Below are positions 14,943-26,400 of a stretch of 64,000 bases of DNA, piece after piece. The position numbers and the translations under genes are program-made. A model generated the notes under the pieces. The model worked only from the letters and a program-made list of their open reading frames with translations, was not told the DNA's origin and did not search any database. Every line of letters begins with the position of its first letter. Position 1 is the first letter of the stretch. Source of the stretch: Aphidius gifuensis (lineage: Eukaryota; Arthropoda; Insecta; Hymenoptera; Braconidae); assembly GCF_014905175.1 (NCBI RefSeq), contig NC_057789.1:3038001-3102000 (forward strand), read 5' to 3'.

Positions 14943-15023
14943 GTGATAAACCGATGGCTCTTTGCCTCGTGCTTATTCTTAGTGTTGCAAGAACCGCGTG
15001 GACTGACGTCTTATCAACAGCCG
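14939..15023 (+). CDS. DIP/lachesin-like Ig cell-adhesion protein, exon 1 (signal peptide)
   Basis: The exon encodes residues 1-28 plus the first base of codon 29. It begins MSDKPMALC, followed by a hydrophobic core (ALCLVLILSVA, residues 7-17) and then a polar stretch typical of a signal-peptide cleavage region, so the protein would enter the secretory pathway. The exon ends at a consensus donor (G|GTGAGTG, phase 1), which fits the phase of the exon at 54133. An alternative in-frame start is Met6 at 14954. ATG 14939 was chosen because it is the first ATG after the in-frame stop at 14855. The next coding exon is about 39 kb away, so linkage rests on phase compatibility and on the expected signal-peptide-then-Ig order; no transcript is available. 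Intervening micro-exons cannot be excluded. Confidence 0.78.
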
Positions 15024-18000
15024 GTGAGTGATATTTACTAAATAATTTAATGAATTTATTTATTAAAATTATAATATTTTTTTTATTATTTAATAATGAC
15101 TTTTTTTGTGGGGCATTATTTAAATACCCATGTGTAAGTGAACTGATGGATATACCTATATATTTTTTTTTTATTTTATTGGATGACGAATTAGTTGTGA
15201 TAAAAAAAACATATTCATTTTAAATATCAGATTTATATAAATCTTTGCATTATCGTTGGATTGGAGAGTGACATTACAATTGCGTTTTGGGATTATGTTG
15301 ACAATATGCATAGTTATTTCTCGTGATTGTTCGATACAACACCTATGTACAATTTCAATTTTTTTTTAACGTATGTTTTTTTTTTTTTTCTTTTTTGATA
15401 TATAACGCCATATGTGAATCGTTGGGTTGCACTGATAATGGTGAAAAAAAAAAAAACTTAACAGTGAAAAGTCTCTTGTTTCATTTTCAACCCTCTCTTT
15501 AAATTCTCCAGTGTCCGTTTCTATTTGGCATGCAGTTATTCAGTTATACATTGGACATTTGCACACATTTACATGGGCAAAGAGTTCCTAATCAAACCAA
15601 ATGCTTTGATTTTTGTATCGTTGTACATACACCAACTGATTTTATAGAATTTTCATTATCTTTTTTGTGTTTTTTTTTCCCACCCTTAATTTACTTTGTT
15701 CCATTTTATTTATTTATCTATTTTCTGTTCGTTTAGTTTTATCAAGTTTAAACTTTTTTTTTTTTTTTTTTGAATCTGCAAATTTATGAATATATATTTG
15801 TTTGATTAACAATAATGTTAATACTACTATGAATATTAAAATAATAATTGTATTTATTATTTGAAAATGAATAAATTTATTCATTTTATTTGAAATTGAA
15901 AAAAAAAAAAAAATAGTTAATGATTGAAATCGGAAATGCACTTAGCTTCTCGATCACTCGAAGATGCTGATATAAAAGAAAAGAGAATAGTAATAATAAT
16001 AAATATATATAAGAAAATAAATATGCAATGAAAAAGCTTTTTAGTTTTGAAGATGCAATACTTATTTTTACTCCCAGAGGCTATTTCACTGTGCTTATGT
16101 ACGACACTTTTTTATATTTTTTTTATTTTAAAATTATCCCTGCGTTTCAGTAAAAGCATTTCAATTGAACTTGAAAATAATAAGACAAATGTTAGCTTTG
16201 CTGCATTATTAGTTCTATTTTTAAAATCATCATAATATTTAAATTAAATTATAACAATTGAATTACGTATAAAAAAAATATATACTCATAAAAAATTAAA
16301 ACAAACAAAGATTAAATTTGAAAAATTGATTACACTGAATTAAGCTTTATTTACAAATAGACATAAACTATAAGAGGATTTTCAATATGAATAATAATAT
16401 ATTTTTTTAAATACTGAATTTAATGGTAAATATAAATTTGTAAATTAATAATTTATTATTAAATAATAAAAATAATATAAAATTAATATTATCAATATAA
16501 ATTTTGTTATTTAAATAAAATAAATAATATTTATTTATGAATAAAATAGAGTGATGTTTGAAAGTAAAGTTGGTTTGATTAGAGACATCAAAGCCAGATG
16601 ATTTGTTGGTAAATGTTCGTTGAGAGATTTCAAGTAAAGTAGATGATTCAATGATTATTTCATTTGTTGATTAGAGCTATGACATTGTTTTTCTAATTAA
16701 TTAACTAATTGTTTATTTAAAAAAAAAATAGTTAAAATAAATAATGAATTTTACTTTGATAATAAATGTTTATTATTTAATTTACATGAAAAGTTTTTTT
16801 TGTTTGTTTTAAAAAAAAAAAGTTAGTTAGTTTCAATTTTATTCAATAGAAATTAAAGTTGGTTTTTAAAAATAACTAGGTGATAAACGCTTGGACTGAA
16901 TTTCCTTTACAACACTTGGTTGTTAACTTTCTCATTCGTTGGTTGTGTGATGGTGTTACACTTCTACAACTTTTGTTCATCCTTAAACTTGCAAAACACA
17001 TGTATATAAATATCCGACAACGGAACCTTTGGATGATTTTAATTTTTTTTTACTTCCGGAGTAGATTTTTCCATATTTTTTTTCTACAAAAAAATCTAAT
17101 TAATTATTAAACAATTGTTTTCGTAAAACTCTAGTTATATTTTTGTTTTTTCATTTGAATAAACAATAGAGTTATTAATTTTTTTAATTAAAATTTGCTT
17201 CAACAATTCACTCATAATTAATTGACATTTGAAAAAAAAACAATTATATTTTACAAAATATAAAAGCAATTTTAAAATTTATTTTTTTTTCCTACACAAT
17301 AAGCACGATCTATTACTACTTGGTGAAAAATAAAAAAAATTAAAATTTAGATTATTATTTAAAATGAAAAAATATTGAAATATTTATTTTGATTTATATA
17401 ATTTTGATTTTTTTTGATGGATAATTTTATGCTACACATAAATGTCAATTTATCTATTCAATATGATATACACTGTGTCGAATTATGTATATAATATTTC
17501 ATATGGATGTTATTGTGACAGTAATAATGATTGACGATGTAGATGAAATGTTTAACAAAAATACTTTCTTCTCAGTAGCACAATATACCTGTCCCCGAGT
17601 ATAAAAAATGAGCATTGTGCAAAAGAACACGTTAACTTTATTTCTTGCCAACAAACTCGTTGCTCAATATACATATACATATCAAAATAAAAATATCACA
17701 TGGGAATAAAAAATATATTTCTTATATGTCGATCAGTAACGAAAAGAAAAAAAAAACAAAATAATACAATTCAAATAAAAATTCTGACTGTTTGAGATAA
17801 GTCAGAATGTATTTCTATAAAGTTTTTTGTTTTTTAAATTAAATTATAAAATATTTTTAAAAAATATAAACAATTTTACAACTCTATTTTTTTTTTTTTT
17901 TTTTTTTATATATTTATTAAATTGTTTACTATTAACTGAGGGAGTTTTTTTTTTTTTCTTGCTCTGATGTTTACAATTTTTTTAGAAATAAAAAAATTCA

Positions 18001-19788
18001 TGTACACATCTCGAAGGTGTTAATGTTTTTTGTCGATCAAGCATTGTAAAGTTCTAGGTCAATAGCTTTATTTCAAACTTAAATATCATTTTATTATTAT
18101 TATTATTCTATTGTTGATTAAGATTGAAGCAATCTCAGTATCTTGACCTCTGTTTCATTTTTATATTGCCAAAGGTGTTAAAAATTTTTTACGAGCTTTT
18201 TATCATCTATTTTATGCTTTTTATTTTTATTATTATTTTTTCATTTAAAAAATATAAAAATGTATATTTTTCTAGATCATATATAACTTACGTTTCAATT
18301 TTTAAATTGCAATAAAAAATTAAAATTGTTAAAAAATTTTTATAACTTAAAAACAGTTTGTTTTTTTTAAAATTTTTTTTTTTTTTTATTTTAATTTTGT
18401 GTTTTTAATATTGGATCACTTGTTTTATGGTTTTATTTTATTTATTTTTTATTTTTTTGAATTTCATTCAAAGTTTGGTGGTCACGAACAGATCTTGTAG
18501 AAAACACTGTCCATCGGGTTTACCCTGGGGACATTAACTATCACGACCGCATACTCGGAACAGCATGGATTCAATACTGTTCAATATATAGTCTGGCTAT
18601 ATACACTTGTCTTTATATATAGAGTATACTTTATGGAGTTTTCGTAGTGAGATACCAGCATTTGTAAATTATAACTTTTAGTTTAAAATTATTTTCTTGA
18701 TACTTAAATTTTATAATTAAATATAATTATTATTTATTTTTGAATTTTTAATAGTTCAATAATTATGAAATTATATTATAATTATTTACTATTTATTTAA
18801 AATTAATATAGAAATAATGTTATTCAATTAAATACAGGAAAAGTATGATTTTTAAAAAAAATTTTTCAGATTTTTTAAGATGATACTTTTTGTGTTTGAC
18901 AATTTTTTATACAAGCATGGATTTGATCCACATATGCGAGCATAAGGGTTAAGTGGTTCAAGTTATCTTTTCAAAAATATTTCAGTGGGTGGTTTTGAAA
19001 TTTATGCTGGTTTTTCACGGTATTATAAATAACATAGTGGACTTGACCCTATTTTGAAATTTTTAAAAATTTTTACGTTTTACAATCGTACTAATAATTT
19101 ATATAAACATGAATATACATATATACTTGTATTTCATTTCATGCAGTTATATACAATTGCTTATTATCGCAAAATAATAAATTTTAACGCAAATGCTGTA
19201 TGAATTTTCTTGAATGAATGTGAAAATTTTACACTATGACCGTAATATTGTAATTGAGAACAAACGATAAGATCAGTCATCCGAATATCCAAACCATAAT
19301 TTTACCTTCTTCTAAACGTATCGTTTCCTTTTTCCGTTGAACTTTTAGCTTGAATACCTCTAGAGTACATTGTCTATTGAAACTCCAATTGAGCTCATCC
19401 TAGTTTTCGCTTGAAATGAACAGTAAAATTCAAAAAAAATTAAAATATAATTTTAATATTATTAAATAATAAAAAAACATTGGCTCATTACAAAACAATG
19501 ACAGATTAATTATAACTTTTGAATAAATTAATTTTCTCAAAAACTGCTCCGCAGGAAAAATATCCGAGAGCAAGTAAAAAATAAATAAATTGTGAATTTA
19601 TCAAAGATTTATTATAATAATAAATTGAATAAATAAATAAAATAATCAAGCATTTAATACATAGATTGAACGATGAAATATTAAAAAAAAATTGAATAAA
19701 AAATAATAATAACATTGAGTAATAACAATACAATGACAAATTAATAAATTTTTAAATAAATAAATTTTGAATTTATCCAAGATGCATA
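15024..19788 (+). other. Intron 1 of the DIP-like gene, first part; no gene seen
   Basis: Begins with the GTGAGTG donor. It is almost entirely A/T-rich low-complexity sequence with many poly-T runs, some beyond 15 bases (for example near 15761 and 17889). The open frames here are compositional. A more complex stretch at 18478-18660 has several mixed-base words and no open frame of note; it could be an enhancer. A degenerate direct duplication is visible around 19480-19560 and 19713-19790: both parts carry an ACATTG..AATGACA.ATTAAT pattern, just left of the inverted repeat at 19789. Confidence 0.6.
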
Positions 19789-20001
19789 TGATAATAGTTA
19801 ATTTAAAAATAATAAATAAATTTTTAAAATTCAATATTTATTTATTTATCATGCTGATATACTGTTGTCATAATTTTTGACAAATTTTAAATTTTCATAA
19901 TATAATTATGTCTACATGTTACTATGCTTCAATTATTTTTATAATGATAAATTTTCATTTTAAAAATATCTAATGTTCTTGTTGCTAATACCAGCTTCAG
20001 A
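19789..20001 (+). repeat. 213-bp dispersed repeat, left copy (inverted partner at 22803)
   Basis: This segment is the reverse complement of 22803-23015 over its whole 213 bp, with about six substitutions counted by eye and no net length difference. It begins TGATAATAGTTAATTT and ends TAATACCAGCTTCAGA. Similarity stops abruptly on both sides, and neither terminal inverted repeats within the copy nor a target-site duplication is visible. The high identity in such A/T-rich non-coding DNA implies recent duplication or transposition. It could be two insertions of a short non-autonomous element in opposite orientation, or the arms of one 3.2-kb foldback-like element. Confidence 0.85.
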
Positions 20002-22802
20002 TATATTTTGACCATAATATTTATTGAGTTAATTATTACCATTATATTATATAAATTTCATTCATTAAATATAATTTTTAAGTAACTAAAAAAAAAGTAA
20101 TCATATCTTAATTAAAAATGAATTTAATAGACAACGATGTACTCTTTTATGATCAAAACTTACATCAATAAAAAATGTTTAATTAAATTAACATATTTAT
20201 ATTTAATAATAAAAATATTAATGAGTATATATTTCTTGATTTATTCACTATCAAGTCATTCGTGTTTTTATAAATTCATTATGTCGAGAAAGTTTTACTA
20301 TTACCCATCATTTTTTTCATTTTTCATATTTTTTTTTATCAAACTATCTTTTACCTTCGTTATTTTTTATTGTCTATATACATTGTATACATACTCGTTG
20401 TATATAACCGTATTATATTCGGTCATTTATTTTCCTCAAAATAAAACAATAAAAAAAAAAAAAAAAAGAAAAACAATTTTTTATAGAAAAATTGAAAAAT
20501 TATTTCCATTTAAATTTTGGAATAAATTTTTTTTGCGTTTTTTCCATAACTATAACTTCAAGTTGACGATCTATATTTTTCTTTTTTTTTTTGTCTTTAT
20601 TTAAGGTTAACAAAAAAAAAAATAATCAGAAGAAAAACTTTTTTATAATCCTGCCATCACAGCTTACATTTCGAGACAATACATTTTTAATTTGGTACGG
20701 ACGAGTAATTAGAGAAAGTCTTCCTGGCCACCGAGCACAAGTGTATATATAATCTGTCAAAAAAAAAATAAAAGAAAAATCTAAATAGAAACAAAAAAGT
20801 TTTTTTAAAAAGAAGATAAGTGTTTTAATAATTGAAAACTAACGATTCAACCAATTTAAAATTTTTGTAAACAAGTCTCATTATGATGAAAATTTCCAGT
20901 CCATAAAAAAAGTTTTAAACAATGAAATTTAAATATTGATTTTGTTAATAATATATACTCAATTATTAACATTCTCGCTGGTTACAAGATAATCATTAAA
21001 TAATCATGAGCTAATAAATTTTTTCAATACTTTTTCAAAGTTTTATAAATATACTGTAAAGTTGAATATTGATTGTTGTATCAACCCTCAACTATCCAAG
21101 ATATAAAAATAAAAAAAAAATAGAAAAAAAAATAAAGAAAATAAAAAATAGTAATACTTGAGTACTTGAGTGAAAGTTTTTTTCATGTCTGGTAGTGACA
21201 AAGCATCGGTGTCTTTTAAATAGGTCGATTTGTTCTGAAAACTCGTCGCCTGTAACAATGAATGCTATTTCGAAGTTAAATTAAATATTTGTGCGGCCGG
21301 GCAAAGTTTGAACGTGGGGTTGCACATTTGGGTGTCGTTGTGAATTTTCTAAAAGATTCACTGTGGTTGAAAGTCAGTGAGCTGTTGTCTCTCATTGAAG
21401 AGATGTGAAATAGAGAGAATACCGTATAGACATTGCAGTCAACTTTTGCCAAACAATGTCGGTTGTTCGTCACGACCACAAAAATTTAAAAATAGATAAA
21501 GAAAAATAATTCAAAAAAATAACCAAGTATAAAACTATGCAAAAAAAAAAATACATGACAATGATAAGAAAAAAACGTAAAAATTAATTATAAAGTTGAA
21601 TAGAATACAACACAAACATGAGTGTTCAAAAAAAAAAAAAACAAGATAATATTATTTTGTGTATTTTTATGTCGTTCAATAAATATATTTATATGCTTGA
21701 ATTTTTTTTTTTTTTTATAGAATTTTATATGTTGTGTATTTAGTACTTTCAACTTTTACGTTTTGATATTTTTTTTTTTTCGCTTAAAATCACTTGGTCG
21801 ATTTAATGTAAGTCACTTTGCTGAAGCCAAACATCATTTTTTTTTTACCAAAAAGTTTAATCGTATATAGGAATTTTGATTTGAAAGAGAAGTTTTATTT
21901 TTATTATGTTACTGTTTAATTTTCTATTAAAAAAATATTCTTGAGTATAATTTTTGTATGGTACGATTGAATAGGTGAAATTGAATTTATTTTTTTTATT
22001 GATTTTTTTAAAAAAGATATCTTATTTTGTTGTTGTTTGCTGATTTAAAAAAAAAATAAATAAATAACTCATGTTAGGATCATTTGAGCACGTATGCAAT
22101 TTTTTGATCATGTTCAGTAGTTTTTTGCCAAGTCATCTAGTCATTTGATCGAAATTATTATAAAGTTTTTTTTTTTTTGACAACTTTTTTTGAAAGTGTT
22201 GAATAAAAAATTATTTTAATTTATTATTAGGTTTTAATTTGTAAATTAAGTTTGAGGTATACAATGAAATTTATTAGAAATAAAAAAAAAAAAAACTTAA
22301 TGTTGGATAGCCGAATGACTATTCTGAAAATCACACTCTCAACTTATGAAGTCAAATTCGAAGTTGAGGAAAACATTTTCACTATAGTGCCGGAAGTTTG
22401 TTTAATTTCACAAATGCAATTACACGTCTTATGATTATAGTTTTGGGAAGTCTGTTCCTTGCAGTTGTCGAGGTTACGTCACAACAATTCCCATATTCTC
22501 ATCGTTTTCTCTTCCTTCTCCAAGCACCAATCCAATAATCTTTGCCTTTGGAATGTACCAGAGTTTATATCACTTGATTCTATGTGAACTCTGGGCTTGC
22601 ATGATACGCCTCAATTCTTTATAAGTAGCGATTATGTGAACTGATTCAACAACCCTGTATATCTCTGTAAATTATTCTCATTTTTTTTTTTTCATACAGT
22701 TAAATGCTTTTTACAATCGTATTACGAATAAATATTATGATCAAATTATTATCCAGAAATAAAATGTTCAGGTGATTATTTTTTTAAAATAGAAAAATAA
22801 AT
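20002..22802. other. 2.8-kb spacer between the inverted 213-bp repeats
   Basis: Contains the longest open frame of the window (20137-20604, + strand, 155 codons), made mostly of F, Y, I, L, K and S. It includes an A-homopolymer run near 20453 that would be read as lysines. I do not call it a gene. Two islands of richer composition follow, at about 21175-21480 (containing GCGGCCGGGC near 21293) and 22435-22680. Neither resembles a known exon or RNA. No transposase-like motif was seen, so an autonomous transposon reading of the whole inverted-repeat unit is unsupported. Confidence 0.5.
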
Positions 22803-23015
22803 TCTGAAGCTGGTATTAGCAACAAGAACATTAGATATTTTAAAAATGAAAATTTATCATTATAAAAATAATTGAAGCATAGTAACATGTAAACATAATG
22901 ATATTATGAAAATTTAAAATTTGTTAAAAATTATGACAACAGTATATCAGCATGATAAATAAATAAATATTGCATTTGAAAAATTTATTTATTATTTTTA
23001 AATTAACTATTATCA
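22803..23015 (-). repeat. 213-bp dispersed repeat, right copy (inverted)
   Basis: Reverse complement of 19789-20001. Differences noted by eye include two in the part near TTTTTCAAATGCAATA, one at the A/G before CAAATTTT, two around CATTATGTTTACATG and one within the CATTTTTAAAA run. Together with the left copy it could form a long RNA hairpin in the pre-mRNA of the host gene, because both lie within intron 1. It is followed after about 150 bp by the SINE-like element at 23170. Confidence 0.85.
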
Positions 23016-23169
23016 TCAAGGCGAGGATGTATTTGTCTGTTGATTTCGCTTTTTGAGGTCGTATTATTTTTTGTTAATTTTTTTTTTGAATATGACATAA
23101 TAAATAATTTAAATTTAAGTTGAATAACTTTTTTAAATCAATTATAAAGTATCATTATTTTTCTTGGTT

Positions 23170-23405
23170 CATCGAGTGAGCTGATGGTTGAGTTGGCAAG
23201 AGCCCTGCCTTCAGCGCGTGTGGTCTCGAGTTCAAACTATGTCAAAAAAATTTCTATATCTGTGAATTGCTTTAGCCATGTGATTTTTATTAAGTGGATT
23301 TGATTAGCATGGTGTTTGGGGCAAATATTATCTAACATAGACCATGTGAACTACGCACTTAGTCTACGCTAGGATATATCTGCCTTAAACACCAAATACT
23401 TTTTA
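23170..23405 (+). mobile_element. tRNA-derived SINE-like element
   Basis: The 5' part resembles a tRNA: an A-box-like TGGTTGAGTTGG at 23185-23196, followed by GCAAGAGC as in a D-arm, an anticodon-arm-like stretch, and a B-box-like GAGTTCAAACT at 23228-23238. The A-to-B spacing is tRNA-like. It lacks a clean acceptor stem and a perfect T-arm, so it is not a functional tRNA. A non-tRNA body follows with a 13-base imperfect inverted pair (23311-23323 and 23381-23393) and an A/T-rich tail near 23395-23420. This layout is that of an RNA polymerase III-derived SINE. The borders are approximate; no target-site duplication was identified and no second copy was found in the window. Confidence 0.6.
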
Positions 23406-26400
23406 TCTTTTTTTAAAAAAATATAATGTAACATACTAACACATATTTTATCTATCTCTCTGTCACAATTATCGATGACGACTGTTTTTTTTATAACAGG
23501 ATTAGTCAATTTATTATTATACATTTATTATCAATATAATTATTATAAATCTTTGATAGTCGTTTATTTATTTTTTGCTCGCTCGTGGATATTTTTCTTG
23601 TGGAATATTTTCTACAAAGTTTTTTTCTTTTTTTTTTTGTGATATTCTTCAGACGTATATCTTGAATAATTTCAAAATTAATTTAATTAAAAATAATTCA
23701 ATTAGTCATTGTAATGACTTGATATTTCAGTCAGTTTAATAGTCTTTGATGTATCTATCAAGTTTTTTAAATTAATTAATATATTACAATTTATTAGTTT
23801 AGCTAAATGCCAAAAGAAAAAAGAAAAAAATTAAAATTAGATTAATTTATGAAAACTTATAAAATTTTCCAGTAGACAAGATATTCAGTTTCCGTATGCA
23901 ACAAACTATACAAAACTATATCATCTAATTTTTTGCTTTAACTATTTTTGACGTTGCAGTTAAAAATCAAATACAGTTGTATACAGTTGATATGAAAATA
24001 AAATTATTAAAAAAAAAAAAAAAAACGACTGCAGTTTTACACAACAATGAGATTTTTTTTCGCTTTCAATCTAATTTATTAATATTTGATGCCCGATATA
24101 GTAATATAGCAATACAGAGGAGTAAAATAGTCACTGGAGCGTATATCCGTTTGGCAATTTCATCCAATTCTCATCTTTTGTGAGTTTCATTCCCAGCTGA
24201 AAATGCACTCGCTTTATATATATACCATTTTCATAGATGAACAGTTTTCCAACGGAAATTCCCTCTCATAGCAAAACAAGAAAAGAATTAAACGTTTGAT
24301 TGGACAATCCAGTGTAGGGTGACAATTTAAAAGTGATAAATGGTCTATTTGAACGTTTATGCTATTTGTAGTTTGTCATAATTATATTCATTCAAATATT
24401 TCTAACATATTCACAAATGATATATAAATAAAATCTATATTTGCCATTGGAGTTAATAATAATATGTATAATTTAATATCATTTTCGTTTGACGTCTAAA
24501 ATATTTGACAAGATTTAAATTCAATAATTTCATGCTTCAGTGAATATAAATTAATAACTAATAAATTATAAAATAACTGAAAATCATCTACAATTTTATG
24601 GACATCTTTATATTCTTATAATACAATAATGTTCTCATCCACATTATCATACCATGTCTAATTCGATAATGTACCAGAGGTCAAAATTGAAATGAACTTC
24701 CAACTCCGGTCATGCCTAATAATCATCAATATAAATTAGATATTCAATTTTTACTGTATGATATAAAATACAGGAATTTTTAGCACACTGCAAAAATATA
24801 TAAATTTTATTTAGCTAATAAAAAAAAAAAAATGATGAAAAAGTAAAAGCTTCTACTTTATTTTTTATTGCACTATAGATAAGATACTCTTTGAGTGTTC
24901 TAGATTGCACAAGACTTCTGTGACTAAAATGAAAAAAAGTGAGCTTCAAGAAAAAATTAATGATAAAACATTAAAAAAAAAAAACAATATATTTTTAATA
25001 TATAAAATATAAAATTTTAAAACGTGTAATTTTTTTCTATTCAAAGAATCACAACATGACTTAGTTTTTTGTACTTTTTTACCATTTAAATTGGAAAATA
25101 TAAAAGTTTAAAATATATCCAACATGTCAAGCTTGTTTTTCAAAATATTTTAAAGTTTTTTTTTTTTTATTTGTAAAATCATTTAAAATATATACAAGTG
25201 AACCTGCATATTTTCTGTCACATGCGGTACCAGGTTTATACTTACCTTCAACAAATATTTTTTATAAAACTTTTAAATTACATAGAATATCATATAACAC
25301 TGAATTCTCTTAGCCTACATTGGAAAACCAAACAAATGCACTTTCCTAGATACTAATATAATCATAACAAAAGCAAGCTTTATATATATAATTCAAATTT
25401 TAATTTATCATTTGGAGTCTTTGTTAAATTTTACACTTATAACTTGACGGATCATTAACTGTCGACACGGTAGACCCAACATCTTTTTCAACAATTGTAC
25501 AAAAATATAAAAACCATATATTTCAATGTCTACTAGCTTTTCTTTTATGATTTTTTTTATTTTTATGAATTTTCTTATATATTTCATACTTTTATACATC
25601 ATTAGTAAAAAAAAAAAAAAATTGGCTTGTTCAAACGTAATGTAACCTTTGGGAATAAATGAGTATTATATTTTAAATTCAATATTATAAAAATGTTGAA
25701 ATCTAACCACAAGAATCTTTCAACTTTGATATACCATGTGCTAAAAAAAAATTTGCATGTGGCTTTATACATTACATCATAAAATTTTTCTTGGCTTACA
25801 TATACTTTTAAAAAATATTTCGTCTCGTGACATTTTATAATTGCACAAGTGTGAACCTTTATCTTCAATAGAAACTTTTTGTTTTTTATCTTGAAAATTT
25901 TTTTACTTCTTTTTTTTCATATAAAATACATGTTAAAAAAAAAATAAAATAAAAAAATGTAATATATAGTTGAGCATATTAAGACAGTTATTTTTGGTTT
26001 ATAAATTTTTTTAAATTCGAAATATTATTCTTACCATGAATTGAACTAATTAAATTTTAACAACTTGAAAAAAAGTTTTTTTGATTTTCTAAAATACTTA
26101 TTATATTAAAAAGAAAAAATATTGGTATAAATTTCATGTTTTACCTGACCTTATGTTTCAACAAGCAGTGTAAAAGTTGAAATACCTTGGTGGATTTATT
26201 AAAAAACTTTTTTATATAACTTTTAAATCAAACTTACATGTATTACTGTGAACTATAGTGTACAGTTATAATTCGCCTTTGATTCGTAAAAGAGATGAAC
26301 CGAGGTTATACATATATTCCCCCGTGGACTATTTATTCAAGTAAAATGAATGGTCTGTTCTAAATTCACTTATCTTCGTTCTTTCAACTTCACTGAGTCT

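Noticed and set aside
19789..23015. Complete autonomous DNA transposon with 213-bp terminal inverted repeats
   Set aside because: No transposase-like frame or catalytic motif between the arms, and no target-site duplication outside them.
23178..23250. Functional tRNA gene
   Set aside because: A- and B-box-like blocks exist, but the acceptor stem does not pair and the T-arm is imperfect; a SINE head fits better.
25602..25868. 88-codon open frame on the minus strand
   Set aside because: Ends in a phenylalanine run from poly-T, no domain, no splice or promoter context; explained by A/T composition.
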